Positions 48,379 through 57,022 of a DNA stretch of 64,000 nucleotides are shown piece by piece. Numbering within the stretch: position 1 is the first letter of the stretch; every line of letters begins with the position of its first letter. The notes beneath the pieces are model-generated. The model saw only the letters and a program-made list of their open reading frames with translations, had not been told where the DNA came from and did not search any database. The position numbers were made by a program, and so were the translations under genes. The DNA is from Flavobacterium sp. 5 (GTDB lineage: Bacteria > Bacteroidota > Bacteroidia > Flavobacteriales > Flavobacteriaceae): the NCBI RefSeq assembly GCF_002813295.1, contig NZ_PHUE01000001.1, positions 1,736,001-1,800,000 of the forward strand, written 5' to 3'.

Positions 48379-49494
48379 ATGAAGACATATCCTTTTTTTT
48401 TAACACTTTTCGCAACAATAACCTTTTCAAGCTGTTATTCACAAAAAGAACACCATTCAAAAAATCCAAACTTAAAAGATACTTTTAAAAAGAGTTTTTA
48501 TATTGGAACTGCTATAAATGAATCTCAAATTGAAGAAAAAAATACAGCGGAAAATACACTAATAGTTTCTCAGTTCAATAGTATTACTGCTGAAAACATC
48601 ATGAAATCAATGAATATTCATCCTCAAAAAGAAAAATATGCCTTTGATTTATCAGATAAATTTGTTGCTTTCGGGCAAAAAAACAAGATGTTTATTCACG
48701 GGCATACTTTAATATGGCACAGTCAACTATCTCCTTGGATAGCTGAAATTAAAGATAGTACCGAGTTGAAAAATGTCATGAAAGACCATATTTCTACAAT
48801 TGTTTCCCGTTATAAAGGAAAAATTGACTCTTGGGATGTGGTAAACGAAGCCGTGAACGATGATGGAACATTGCGAAAATCTGTTTTTTTAGAAACTTTG
48901 GGGGAGGATTATTTAGCATATGCATTTCAATTAGCAGCCAAAGCAGATCCAAATGCAGATTTATATTACAATGATTATAGCATGACTAACCCTGCAAAAA
49001 GAGAGGCTGTTATTAAAATGGTCAAAAAAATTCAGGCTAAAGGGATTAAAATAGACGGAATTGGCATGCAAGGTCACTGGCAATTAAATTCACCGACAAT
49101 TGATGAAATTGAAAAAAGTATTTTAGCATATTCTGATTTGGGAGTAAAAGTAGCTTTTACAGAATTAGACATCTCCGTATTACCAAGCCCTTGGGAGTTA
49201 CAGGGAGCCGAAATCAGTCAGCAGTTTGAAAACACTCCAAAAATGAATCCATATCCACAAAGTTTACCAGATTCTATACAAGAAAAATTAGCAAAACGCT
49301 ATTCGGATATTTTTAAATTGTTTTTAAAACATAAAGATAAAATTAGCCGTGTTACTTTTTGGGGAGTTCACGATGGGCAATCTTGGCTAAATGACTGGCC
49401 AATTAAAGGAAGAACTAATTACCCACTTTTATTTGACGCTAAATTGAAACCTAAAAAAGCATATTACAGCGTTATAAATACAACTAAAAAATAA
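48379..49494 (+). CDS. GH10 endo-1,4-beta-xylanase
   Basis: This 371-residue single-domain GH10 xylanase has a hydrophobic start ending FSSC, probably a lipobox (Cys about 20). The acid/base is Glu157 in WDVVNEAVND and the nucleophile is Glu262 in FTELDIS. GHTLIWHSQ and GVHDGQSWLNDWP complete the xylan-binding cleft. Unlike the GH10 at 31629, it has no inserted binding module, so it more likely works on shorter oligosaccharides, perhaps in the periplasm. It is co-transcribed with GH67, and a strong terminator follows at 49622. Confidence 0.94.
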   Translation: MKTYPFFLTLFATITFSSCYSQKEHHSKNPNLKDTFKKSFYIGTAINESQIEEKNTAENTLIVSQFNSITAENIMKSMNIHPQKEKYAFDLSDKFVAFGQKNKMFIHGHTLIWHSQLSPWIAEIKDSTELKNVMKDHISTIVSRYKGKIDSWDVVNEAVNDDGTLRKSVFLETLGEDYLAYAFQLAAKADPNADLYYNDYSMTNPAKREAVIKMVKKIQAKGIKIDGIGMQGHWQLNSPTIDEIEKSILAYSDLGVKVAFTELDISVLPSPWELQGAEISQQFENTPKMNPYPQSLPDSIQEKLAKRYSDIFKLFLKHKDKISRVTFWGVHDGQSWLNDWPIKGRTNYPLLFDAKLKPKKAYYSVINTTKK

Positions 49495-49621
49495 GATTAA
49501 ATTTTATTCAACGAGTTTAATTTATGCTTTTTGCAAGAGAGATTACTTGAATTTATTTTTATTTCAAAGGTAGTTCAGTAGACTTCGTTTAAAGCAAATC
49601 TCTTTTAAATATTTTATTAAA

Positions 49622-49659
49622 AAAAGGGGACTTTCATATATACTTTGAAAGTCCCTTTT
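49622..49659 (+). terminator. Terminator of the GH67-GH10 unit
   Basis: The arms AAAAGGGGACTTTCA and TGAAAGTCCCTTTT pair with a single bulged G, and a T-rich tract follows. It lies 128 bp after the xylanase stop codon. Confidence 0.8.
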
Positions 49660-49660
49660 A

Positions 49661-49698
49661 ATTTTTTAAAAGTAATTATTCAATTACTTTTAAAAAAT
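49661..49698. repeat. AT-rich perfect hairpin behind the terminator
   Basis: Perfect 17-bp arms, ATTTTTTAAAAGTAATT and its complement at 49682, have a 4-nt loop. It follows directly on the first hairpin and may be a second terminator stem. Confidence 0.6.
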
Positions 49699-49766
49699 AT
49701 CTAAAGGTCAAAAAAAATTAACAACCTAGTCTTCAAATTCATAAAAACAGTACTTCAAAAACTTAT

Positions 49767-49796
49767 TTTGATACTAATATTTGCTTTCTATATTTG
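49767..49796 (+). promoter_or_regulatory. Promoter of the second TetR gene
   Basis: TTTG at 49767-49770, 18-bp spacer, then TATATTTG at 49789-49796. This is a good match, 73 bp before the start codon. The operator repeat of the efflux operon is not found here. Confidence 0.65.
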
Positions 49797-49868
49797 CTTT
49801 AGAAAACATTACAAAAAATAATTTTAAAGATATCTTAGCAAAGTAAAAACAACTAGTTATAACACACA

Positions 49869-50468
49869 ATGAAAGAGAAAATTATATCCAAAGCTAGTGA
49901 CTTGTTTTTAAAATTAGGTTTTAAAAGCGTCACTATGGATGATATTGCGGGTGAGATGTGTATCTCTAAAAAAACCATTTACAAATATTTTTGTAATAAA
50001 GAATTATTAATAGATGTAAGTACTCAGGAAGTTCATCAATCACTTCATCACGTGATAGATACTATTGTATCCAAAAACCATAATGCCATTGAAGAAAATT
50101 TTGAGATCAGAAAAATGTTCAAAGAAATGTTTCAAACCACTGACACCTCACCTCTTTACCAATTAAAAAAACATTATCCAGAAATATATCAAAAAGTAAT
50201 GTCACGTGAAGTTAATAAATGTAACATGTGGTTCAAACAAAATATAGAAAAAGGAATTCAACAAGACCTCTATCGAAAAGAACTCGATATAGATGTTTAT
50301 GTAAATTTCTATTATATCTTGATTTTTAGCATTAAAGAAAATACCATTTCTGAAAAAGAATCTAGAAATCTAGAATTAGAAGCATTAGAATACCATACCA
50401 GAGCTATGGCTTCACCAAAAGGAATCATCGAGCTCGAAAAACAATTACTTAAAGCTAAAACTCAATAA
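49869..50468 (+). CDS. TetR/AcrR-family regulator, paralogue of the efflux regulator
   Basis: This 199-residue regulator is a close paralogue of the one at 17242. Its DNA-binding part (residues 1-48) is the same except at three positions (7, 11 and 46). The C-terminal ligand domain is clearly more divergent, which suggests a different inducer but the same operator. It has its own promoter and no transporter beside it. A role in cross-control of the efflux operon 33 kb away is possible (inference). Its end faces the convergent DUF4242 gene. Confidence 0.88.
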   Translation: MKEKIISKASDLFLKLGFKSVTMDDIAGEMCISKKTIYKYFCNKELLIDVSTQEVHQSLHHVIDTIVSKNHNAIEENFEIRKMFKEMFQTTDTSPLYQLKKHYPEIYQKVMSREVNKCNMWFKQNIEKGIQQDLYRKELDIDVYVNFYYILIFSIKENTISEKESRNLELEALEYHTRAMASPKGIIELEKQLLKAKTQ

Positions 50469-50560
50469 GTAGTCATTTTGACCCATGCAATATCATCTGG
50501 AACATTTCCAATGAGTAAACTAATTAAGTTTGAGATGTACTAAATAAAATTGTGACAGTA

Positions 50561-50833
50561 TTACTCTGCAGTTGTTGGATCAATTATTCCCGAAACAAGG
50601 CTAACTTTATTAGCAGGAAATCCTCCTTTACTAGCATGCTCCCTAACCATTTCTTCATTAGGCGCAATATAAACACAATAAATTTTATCGCCTGTCACAT
50701 AACTGTGATTCCATTGAATTTCAGGCCCCATTTTACTTAAGACTCCACAAGATATTTTCGAAATATCTTTTAATTGTTCTGTAGTCAAATTCCCTGCATT
50801 GGGAATTTCTCTTTCAATAACATACTTAGGCAT
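50561..50833 (-). CDS. DUF4242-family small protein
   Basis: This 90-residue protein starts MPKYVIEREIPNAGNLTTEQL and carries IQWNHSYVTGDKIYCVYIAPNEE and HASKGGFPANKVS, the standard pattern of DUF4242. Family members have a ferredoxin-like fold, and a few have been described as binding nickel. The catalytic or physiological role is unknown. It has no signal peptide and is transcribed alone. Confidence 0.85.
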   Translation of the reverse strand: MPKYVIEREIPNAGNLTTEQLKDISKISCGVLSKMGPEIQWNHSYVTGDKIYCVYIAPNEEMVREHASKGGFPANKVSLVSGIIDPTTAE

Positions 50834-51147
50834 AATAATCAGATAAATAATTTAAACAGAAACTAGTACTAAAACTCTTTGCTTATAGTAGCTCCCTAAT
50901 AAACACATTAATCTATTCTAAAACATTCAGTATTTAGATACTTCGTCAGTTTACAATCGCTGGTGAAGCGTGTCCCTTTGCAAAAACTTCGGATCGGATT
51001 TTCCTTTCTTTCATTCGTTATGTAAAAAAACACCATCTATATTTTAAAGTAAGAGAAATATATTAACTCCAAAGAAGCTATTAAAAAAAGATCGCAACAT
51101 ACAATTGTTTTTTAAATCAAAATCTTTAAAAAACACTCTAAAAATCA

Positions 51148-51183
51148 AAATCGGCTTTCACAGAAACCTGTAAGAGCCGATTT
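51148..51183. repeat. Isolated strong hairpin
   Basis: The arms AAATCGGCT and AGCCGATTT enclose an inner ACAG/CTGT stem, giving one long near-continuous stem. It looks like a terminator, but no gene ends next to it on either strand; it could end a small RNA or be a relic. Confidence 0.5.
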
Positions 51184-51366
51184 CTTTACAGTCGCAAAAC
51201 TTAATTATTTAAAGCATTGACAAATCAAACATTTAAACTAACTAATTCTAAATTTTGCTTTAAACAATGCGCTGTTTTTCCATATTAAATTTACAACAAA
51301 TTTGCTTCTCCAATCTCCATTTTAACAAACATATAACGCCATAAAATCTTTTATAGATGTTAAAAA

Positions 51367-51403
51367 AAGAAACCCACTTTGAATTTACAAAATGGGCTTC
51401 TTT
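51367..51403 (-). terminator. Likely terminator of the MORN-type gene
   Basis: An imperfect stem pairs AGAAACCCACTTT with AAAATGGGCTTCT, and a T-run follows on the minus strand. It lies 20 bp after the stop codon at 51423. Confidence 0.55.
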
Positions 51404-51422
51404 AATACCTTGTTACTACTAA

Positions 51423-51782
51423 TTAATTAGAAGTTGCAAAAGCATCTTGTCTCCAGTTTTTAACTTTTGATATTTGATTGTTTGAAAAATCTACTTCACA
51501 AAGGCTACTTTTTTCAGTATTTTGAGACCAGAAAAACCATTTTCCAGTTTTTACTCCTGCAACATACTCACCAGACGCAATTTTATCTCCTGCTTCATTA
51601 TAAGAAACCCAAATTCCTTCCAGTTTTCCATTTTCAAAATATCCTTCTTGTTGTATTTGCCCATTTTCATAAAAATAGGTAGCTTTTAATTTTTTACCAA
51701 AAGGCTCTAAAACTGGTTTTGCATCTTGCGCAAAAACAACTCCAGAAAATAATATCGCAGTCAAAATCACTAACTTTTTCAT
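51423..51782 (-). CDS. Exported MORN-repeat (YwqK-like) protein
   Basis: This 119-residue secreted protein has a signal peptide at 1-18 (MKKLVILTAILFSGVVFAQ). Three MORN-type repeats follow: TYFYENGQIQQEGYFENGKLEGIWVSYNEAGDKIASGEYVAGVKTGKWFFWS. Such repeats are found in proteins often labelled YwqK-type antitoxin, but that label says little about function. No toxin gene is beside it. The ATG at 51782 is chosen because the signal peptide begins there; the frame extends 27 codons further up across a predicted -7 box. Confidence 0.82.
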   Translation of the reverse strand: MKKLVILTAILFSGVVFAQDAKPVLEPFGKKLKATYFYENGQIQQEGYFENGKLEGIWVSYNEAGDKIASGEYVAGVKTGKWFFWSQNTEKSSLCEVDFSNNQISKVKNWRQDAFATSN

Positions 51783-51817
51783 ATCGCTTATTTTTAATTG
51801 TTTACATCTTGTTACAT

Positions 51818-51825
51818 CAAAATTA
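51818..51825 (-). promoter_or_regulatory. -7 box of the MORN-type gene
   Basis: On the minus strand it reads TAATTTTG, matching TAnnTTTG, 36 bp before the chosen ATG. No -33 element is clear. Confidence 0.45.
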
Positions 51826-51992
51826 AGAACAAAATTTACATTAAAAAAACTTTTACTTAACAATTTGGTAACACAGGCAAAAGCTTAACATTGGAAATTC
51901 ATTTAAAATATAAAAACCAACGCTAAAGGATTGATTTAACTGGTATTTTTGAAAAAATTTAAAAATTACGATAACGTTATAAATTTCACAAA

Positions 51993-52988
51993 CTATTCTA
52001 ACAAAGCATCAAATTTTGTTTGTAAATTATCCGAAGATGGTCTATCTGCATCTGCTTCTAAAACATTTCCGATTGGATCAAGTAATATAAACCTCGGAAT
52101 TCCAACTACACCATAACTCTGAACAAATTCAGACTCCCATTCTTTATCTGCAATCAATTGAATTCCTCCTAAATTTTTATCTAATACAAATTTTTTCCAT
52201 TTTTCATTTTTTTCATCAATAGATATACTCACAAATTCGATATTCTTACCATGATACTTCTTTTCAATTTTTTTTAGAAAAGGAATTTCAGCTTTACATG
52301 GACCGCACCATGTTGCCCAAATATCGATGTAAACATATTTGCCTTTTAAATCCGAAAGTCTGGTCTTACCTCCTTTATAATTTTCATAATCAAAATCTGG
52401 AGAGAGTTTCTCTTTAAGTTTATTCATCTTAGTAACCCTTGCATAATCATTTACTGCATTAATACTATAGACATCGAAATTCCCTTTTAAGCGCTCTTTA
52501 AATTCCGGATCATAATCTCCCTTTTCAAGACCCTCTAAATCATTTTTCTTCTTAACTTCTAATAAAGAAGCAAATTCTGTAGGCTCTTTTAAAAAAGCTT
52601 CCTCTTCAAATTTTTTATTTTTTAATACTTGTTGTGCTAAAAAATTATTTTCTTTAGACCCTTTTCCTTTAAATACAATTGTTTCGGCAAACTGTTTACT
52701 ATTCAATGTTAAATTAACTTCAGAATCTGGCTTTAAATATAATCCTAAAGCATCTGTCCCATAGTAGAGTAGATAAAATCCAGTAGGGGCTTCAAAAGTA
52801 GCTTCAAAGACTTCATTTTTATTTATCGGAATAATTTGCTTAAAATTATTTTGTCTTATAATCAAAGTATCACTATTTCTATTTTCTATTCTAGCTGTAA
52901 ATTTTATTAGATTCATAGTTTGAGCATTAGCACTGAAAAAAAACAAAACAACAGGTACTAAAAACATAATTTTTTTCATCATTAACAT
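51993..52988 (-). CDS. TlpA-like thioredoxin-fold protein with DUF4369-type N-terminus
   Basis: This 331-residue exported protein has a signal peptide at about 4-22 (FFFSANAQ). The N-terminal part (about 25-120) resembles DUF4369, a beta-sandwich found before thioredoxin domains in Bacteroidota. A charged helical linker follows. The C-terminal thioredoxin domain has the redox pair Cys228-Cys231 in WATWCGPCKAEIPFL and the cis-Pro in GIPRFILLD. It should act as a periplasmic thiol-disulfide reductase; the partner is not known. Three Met codons in the first four positions leave the exact start open by up to three residues. Confidence 0.9.
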   Translation of the reverse strand: MLMMKKIMFLVPVVLFFFSANAQTMNLIKFTARIENRNSDTLIIRQNNFKQIIPINKNEVFEATFEAPTGFYLLYYGTDALGLYLKPDSEVNLTLNSKQFAETIVFKGKGSKENNFLAQQVLKNKKFEEEAFLKEPTEFASLLEVKKKNDLEGLEKGDYDPEFKERLKGNFDVYSINAVNDYARVTKMNKLKEKLSPDFDYENYKGGKTRLSDLKGKYVYIDIWATWCGPCKAEIPFLKKIEKKYHGKNIEFVSISIDEKNEKWKKFVLDKNLGGIQLIADKEWESEFVQSYGVVGIPRFILLDPIGNVLEADADRPSSDNLQTKFDALLE

Positions 52989-53004
52989 GTTTAATATTAC
53001 AATT

Positions 53005-53012
53005 CAAATCTA
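53005..53012 (-). promoter_or_regulatory. -7 box of the TlpA-like gene
   Basis: On the minus strand it reads TAGATTTG, fitting TAnnTTTG, 17 bp before the first ATG codon. No -33 TTG is found at the usual distance. Confidence 0.45.
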
Positions 53013-53107
53013 AAGATATTCTATCTGAAAATCTATACAATAACAAAACATTTCATTTAATATTCACCAACTTACTCACTTTATTATATTAATTTGAATT
53101 TTGTGTT

Positions 53108-53115
53108 TACTTTTG
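53108..53115 (+). promoter_or_regulatory. -7 box of aspS
   Basis: TACTTTTG lies 18 bp before the ATG at 53134 and inside the longer frame beginning at a TTG, which argues for the later start. Confidence 0.55.
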
Positions 53116-53133
53116 CAGTCTAAAATTTATATC

Positions 53134-54888
53134 ATGTACAGAAGTCATAATTGTGGCGAATTAAATGCCTCACATATCAATACAGAAGTTACTCTTGCCG
53201 GTTGGGTTCAAAAATCTAGAGATAAAGGTTTTATGAATTGGGTCGATTTACGCGATCGTTACGGAATTACTCAATTGATTTTTGACGAAAGTCGTTCTAT
53301 AAAAGAAGTTTTTGAAGCTGCAAAAACACTTGGACGTGAATACGTGATTCAAGTTAAAGGAACTGTTATTGAGCGTGAAGCTAAAAACAAAAACATTCCT
53401 ACTGGAGAAATCGAAATTTTAGTTACTGAACTAAACATATTAAATGCTTCTTTAACTCCTCCTTTCACTATTGAAGATGAAACTGATGGTGGAGAAGACA
53501 TTCGAATGAAATACCGTTACCTTGATATTAGAAGAAATCCAGTAAAAAACAGTTTGCTTTTCCGTCACAAAGTGGCAATGGAAGTTCGTAAATATTTATC
53601 TGATTTGGATTTCTGTGAAGTAGAGACTCCTTACTTAATCAAATCGACTCCAGAGGGAGCTAGAGATTTTGTTGTTCCATCTAGAATGAACGAAGGACAA
53701 TTTTATGCTTTACCACAATCACCACAAACTTTCAAACAATTATTGATGGTTGGTGGAATGGATAAATATTTTCAAATTGTAAAATGTTTCCGTGACGAAG
53801 ATTTACGTGCAGACCGTCAACCAGAGTTTACACAAATCGATTGTGAAATGGCTTTTGTTGAACAAGAAGATATTTTAAATATTTTTGAAGGACTGACTCG
53901 TCATTTATTAAAAGAAATAAAAGGTATCGATGTAGATAAATTCCCAAGAATTACCTACGATTATGCTATGAAAACATACGGAAATGACAAACCGGACATT
54001 CGTTTCGGAATGAAATTTGGTGAGTTAAACGAATTTGCACAACATAAAGAATTTCCAGTATTCAATTCAGCAGAATTAGTTGTTGGAATCGCTGTTCCTG
54101 GAGCAGGAAATTATACGCGTAAAGAAATTGATGCTTTAATTGACTGGGTAAAACGTCCTCAAGTTGGCGCAAGCGGAATGGTTTATGCAAAATGTAACGA
54201 CGATGGCACTTTCAAATCTTCTGTAGATAAATTCTATGATCAAGACGATTTAACCAATTGGGCAAAAACAACAGGCGCAAAAGCTGGCGATATGATTTTT
54301 GTTCTTTCTGGACCTGCTGATAAAACTAGAGCCCAATTAAGCGCATTGCGTATGGAATTAGCAACTCGTTTGGGTTTAAGAAATCCAGCTGAGTTTGCTC
54401 CACTTTGGGTAGTTGACTTCCCTTTATTAGAACTAGATGAAGAAAGCGGGCGTTACCATGCCATGCATCACCCTTTTACTTCTCCAAAACCAGAAGACAT
54501 GAGTTTATTAGAAACTGAACCTGGAAAAGTTCGTGCCAATGCCTATGATATGGTATTGAATGGTAATGAAATTGGCGGAGGATCAATTCGTATCCATGAT
54601 AAAGCAACTCAGCAATTAATGTTTAAATATTTAGGTTTTACTGAAGATGAGGCTAAAGCTCAATTTGGTTTCTTAATGGATGCATTCCAATTTGGTGCTC
54701 CACCTCATGGTGGTTTAGCATTTGGACTTGACCGTTTAGTAGCAATATTAGGAGGTCAGGAAACAATTCGTGACTTTATTGCCTTTCCAAAAAACAATTC
54801 TGGAAGAGATGTAATGATAGACGCACCATCCGTTATTGATGAATCGCAATTAAAGGAATTACATATTAAATTAAATTCAAACAATTAG
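53134..54888 (+). CDS. aspS: Aspartyl-tRNA synthetase
   Basis: This 584-residue class II synthetase attaches aspartate to its tRNA. The N-terminal OB-fold anticodon domain ([26 protein letters not shown]) is followed by the catalytic core. Motif 2 is [21 protein letters not shown], the bacterial-type GAD insertion lies at about 280-410, and motif 3 is [29 protein letters not shown] is the aspartate-binding flipping region. The ATG at 53134 is chosen because [10 protein letters not shown] is the usual start; the frame opens 11 codons earlier at a TTG. It is probably monocistronic. Confidence 0.97.
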   Translation: MYRSHNCGELNASHINTEVTLAGWVQKSRDKGFMNWVDLRDRYGITQLIFDESRSIKEVFEAAKTLGREYVIQVKGTVIEREAKNKNIPTGEIEILVTELNILNASLTPPFTIEDETDGGEDIRMKYRYLDIRRNPVKNSLLFRHKVAMEVRKYLSDLDFCEVETPYLIKSTPEGARDFVVPSRMNEGQFYALPQSPQTFKQLLMVGGMDKYFQIVKCFRDEDLRADRQPEFTQIDCEMAFVEQEDILNIFEGLTRHLLKEIKGIDVDKFPRITYDYAMKTYGNDKPDIRFGMKFGELNEFAQHKEFPVFNSAELVVGIAVPGAGNYTRKEIDALIDWVKRPQVGASGMVYAKCNDDGTFKSSVDKFYDQDDLTNWAKTTGAKAGDMIFVLSGPADKTRAQLSALRMELATRLGLRNPAEFAPLWVVDFPLLELDEESGRYHAMHHPFTSPKPEDMSLLETEPGKVRANAYDMVLNGNEIGGGSIRIHDKATQQLMFKYLGFTEDEAKAQFGFLMDAFQFGAPPHGGLAFGLDRLVAILGGQETIRDFIAFPKNNSGRDVMIDAPSVIDESQLKELHIKLNSNN

Positions 54889-54961
54889 GTAAAAACACTT
54901 GAATATCAATAATTTTAGAAAAAAATTAATGTCATAATGATTTTCGTATTATATTAAAGAT

Positions 54962-54969
54962 TACATTTG
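54962..54969 (+). promoter_or_regulatory. -7 box of the cold-shock gene
   Basis: TACATTTG lies 29 bp before the ATG at 54999. The leader is short, unlike the long leader of E. coli cspA. No good -33 TTG is seen. Confidence 0.5.
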
Positions 54970-54998
54970 CGACATTATAAATTATTATTACTATTACA

Positions 54999-55193
54999 AT
55001 GCGTACAGGTACAGTTAAATTTTTCAATGAATCTAAAGGTTACGGATTCATTACAGACGAAGAAACAGGAAAAGACATTTTTGTTCATGCATCAGGAATC
55101 AACGCGGAAGAATTACGCGAAGGTGACAGAGTTAGCTATGAAGAAGAAGAAGGAAGAAAAGGTAAAGTTGCAGCTAAAGTAGCAGTACTTTAA
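54999..55193 (+). CDS. Cold-shock-domain protein
   Basis: This 64-residue single cold-shock domain carries both RNA-binding motifs: RNP1 KGYGFIT and RNP2 DIFVHAS. It binds single-stranded RNA or DNA and is expected to act as an RNA chaperone in the cytoplasm. The N-terminus MRTGTVKFFNESKGYGF is typical of Bacteroidota Csp proteins. It has its own -7 box and a strong terminator, so it is a single-gene unit. Confidence 0.95.
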   Translation: MRTGTVKFFNESKGYGFITDEETGKDIFVHASGINAEELREGDRVSYEEEEGRKGKVAAKVAVL

Positions 55194-55232
55194 GCTCCAA
55201 AATAGTTTACTGTTTTATTGCAAAAAACGTCT

Positions 55233-55266
55233 AAAAAACGTTCCGATTATATCGGAACGTTTTTTT
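55233..55266 (+). terminator. Terminator of the cold-shock gene
   Basis: The stem AAAAAACGTTCCGAT pairs with ATCGGAACGTTTTTT across a 3-nt loop and ends in a run of T. It lies 40 bp after the stop codon. Confidence 0.93.
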
Positions 55267-55367
55267 TTGCACTTATCCCAAAAACAAACAATTTCAAGTG
55301 ATTATTTATAATCAATAAAAATTAGGATTTTAAGAAGTTATTAACACTACTTAATCTGTAACAAAAC

Positions 55368-55398
55368 TTGTGTTTTAATAACACTAAGGCTATCTTTG
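55368..55398 (+). promoter_or_regulatory. Promoter of the nuo operon
   Basis: TTG at 55368-55370, 20-bp spacer, then TATCTTTG at 55391-55398. It lies 31 bp before the nuoA start. Confidence 0.75.
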
Positions 55399-55428
55399 TA
55401 ACAAATTTTAAAGCTAAAATTGACAATT

Positions 55429-55794
55429 ATGCAATCTGAACAAATAAATTATATTCCAATCTTCATGCAGCTTCTTTTAGCTGTTGGATTTGTTGTTGGT
55501 ATGATCATTATTTCTGGAAAATTAGGCCCAAAAAGATTGTCTGAAAATAAAGACAAGAACTTTGAGTGTGGAATTGAATCTGTTGGAAACGCTAGGATAC
55601 CATTTTCTGTAAAATATTTCATCGTAGCCATCTTGTTCGTTCTATTTGATGTTGAAGTAATATTCCTATATCCTTGGGCTGTGAATTTCAAAGAGTTAGG
55701 TGTTGAAGGAATGTTTAAAATGATTATCTTTATGATGTTGCTTTTGGTTGGTTTTTTCTATATTATCAAGAAGAAAGCTTTGGAGTGGGAATAA
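55429..55794 (+). CDS. nuoA: NADH-quinone oxidoreductase subunit A
   Basis: This is a 121-residue membrane subunit of complex I with three membrane helices. The conserved loop between helices 1 and 2 has FECGIESVGNARIPFSVKYFIVAILFVLFDVEVIFLYPWA, with the quinone-channel Cys and the DVE motif. The ATG at 55429 was chosen; the frame opens three codons earlier at a TTG. It is the first gene of the operon, with a clear promoter just upstream. Confidence 0.95.
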   Translation: MQSEQINYIPIFMQLLLAVGFVVGMIIISGKLGPKRLSENKDKNFECGIESVGNARIPFSVKYFIVAILFVLFDVEVIFLYPWAVNFKELGVEGMFKMIIFMMLLLVGFFYIIKKKALEWE

Positions 55795-55912
55795 AAATTA
55801 ATTACGAATTTGAAATTACGAATAATAAATTCTGGTTTCTTAATAGTTACTTAAAAATGTTTTAAATTATGAATTCATAATTCATAATTCACAATTCATA
55901 ATTTTAAAAGAA
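55795..55912. repeat. AT-rich palindromic repeats between nuoA and nuoB
   Basis: The gap holds repeated AATTACGAAT words and a perfect 18-bp palindrome, AATTATGAATTCATAATT, at 55865-55882, followed by two further ATTCATAATT-like words. Similar words occur between nuoD and nuoE at 58262. Confidence 0.65.
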
Positions 55913-56461
55913 ATGAGTGATTCAAAAATAAATATGGTTGCCCCACCAGAAGGTGTTACTGGAGAAGGATTCTTCGCCACAAAACTGAATGACGTTGTTG
56001 GATTAGCACGTGCCAATTCTCTTTGGCCTTTACCTTTTGCCACTTCTTGTTGCGGAATTGAATTTATGGCAACAATGGCATCACATTATGATTTAGCGCG
56101 TTTTGGATCTGAAAGAGTGAGTTTCTCACCTCGTCAGGCAGATATGCTATTAGTAATGGGAACTATTTCTAAAAAAATGGCTCCGATTTTACGTCAAGTT
56201 TACGAACAAATGGCAGAACCTAGATGGGTAATTGCCGTTGGTGCTTGCGCTTCGTCAGGTGGAATCTTTGATACTTACTCTGTTTTACAGGGAATTGACA
56301 AAGTGATTCCTGTTGATGTTTATGTTCCTGGATGTCCTCCAAGACCAGAACAAATTGTAGACGGCGTAATGAAACTACAAGAATTAGTAAAAAGCGAATC
56401 TGTAAGAAGAAGAAGCTCACCAGAATACAAAGAATTATTGGCATCTTATAACATTCAATAA
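55913..56461 (+). CDS. nuoB: NADH-quinone oxidoreductase subunit B
   Basis: This is a 182-residue peripheral subunit that carries the terminal 4Fe-4S cluster N2. Cluster cysteines are visible in [19 protein letters not shown] and [11 protein letters not shown]2 passes electrons to quinone at the junction with the membrane arm. The nuoC gene follows after 4 bp. Confidence 0.97.
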   Translation: MSDSKINMVAPPEGVTGEGFFATKLNDVVGLARANSLWPLPFATSCCGIEFMATMASHYDLARFGSERVSFSPRQADMLLVMGTISKKMAPILRQVYEQMAEPRWVIAVGACASSGGIFDTYSVLQGIDKVIPVDVYVPGCPPRPEQIVDGVMKLQELVKSESVRRRSSPEYKELLASYNIQ

Positions 56462-56465
56462 GAAA

Positions 56466-56999
56466 ATGGCATTAGAGACAACAGAAATTCAAGAGAAGTT
56501 AGTAGAAACTTTTGGTTCAAAGGTTAACAAATTTTACCAAGAAAGAGACATCTTCACATTTGAAATGGATTCAGACATCAATACTGCTGTTATCCTTTTT
56601 TTAAAAAATGATCCTACTTTACGTTTTCATTTTTTGACAGATTTATGTGGAATACATTATCCAGATAATGAAGAAAACAGACAGTTTGCTATCGTTTATC
56701 ATTTACACAATTGGTACGAAAACAAGCGAATCCGAATCAAAGCCTTCATAAACGGTTCCAATCCAGAAATCAAAACCTTATCAAACATCTTTTTATGTTC
56801 TAACTGGATGGAAAGAGAAACTTATGATTTCTATGGAGTAAATTTCATCGGACATCAACAATTGAAACGTATTTTGAACATGGATGAAATGATTTCTTTC
56901 CCAATGCGTAAAGAGTTCCCAATGGAAGACAGTGGAAGAACTGATAAAGACGACAGGTATTTTGGAAGAACAACAATCAACCAATCAATAGTTAAATAA
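56466..56999 (+). CDS. nuoC: NADH-quinone oxidoreductase subunit C
   Basis: This is a 177-residue 30-kDa-type subunit of the peripheral arm. The family block FLCSNWMERETYDFYGVNFIGHQQLKRIL, followed by FPMRKEFPMED, is clear. It is separate from nuoD, unlike the fused NuoCD of enterobacteria. It helps form the connection around the N2 cluster and has no cofactor. Confidence 0.95.
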   Translation: MALETTEIQEKLVETFGSKVNKFYQERDIFTFEMDSDINTAVILFLKNDPTLRFHFLTDLCGIHYPDNEENRQFAIVYHLHNWYENKRIRIKAFINGSNPEIKTLSNIFLCSNWMERETYDFYGVNFIGHQQLKRILNMDEMISFPMRKEFPMEDSGRTDKDDRYFGRTTINQSIVK

Positions 57000-57022
57000 A
57001 TATAATTTTTCACATTAGATAA

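Larger units (their letters stand above)
49495..49868. other. Intergenic region before the second TetR gene
   Basis: From 49495 to 49620 I see nothing defined. Two consecutive hairpins follow (49622-49698), then a good promoter (49767-49796) for the TetR gene. Confidence 0.6.
50834..51422. other. Long gene-free region
   Basis: This 589-bp region has no convincing open frame on either strand. It holds a stretch of clearly higher GC than its surroundings (about 50941-51005), an isolated hairpin (51148-51183), and a likely terminator of the gene at 51423 (51367-51403). The rest is AT-rich. Confidence 0.6.

Noticed and set aside
51423-51782. MORN-type protein as antitoxin of a toxin-antitoxin pair
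   Set aside because: The protein is exported and has no toxin partner beside it; the family name is not informative.
51971-51980. Palindrome ATAACGTTAT after the TlpA-like gene
   Set aside because: It is short, AT-rich and at a gene end; such a word is expected by chance in this composition.
54967-55182. Frame overlapping the cold-shock gene
   Set aside because: Its protein is low in complexity and unlike any family, while the cold-shock frame is unmistakable.
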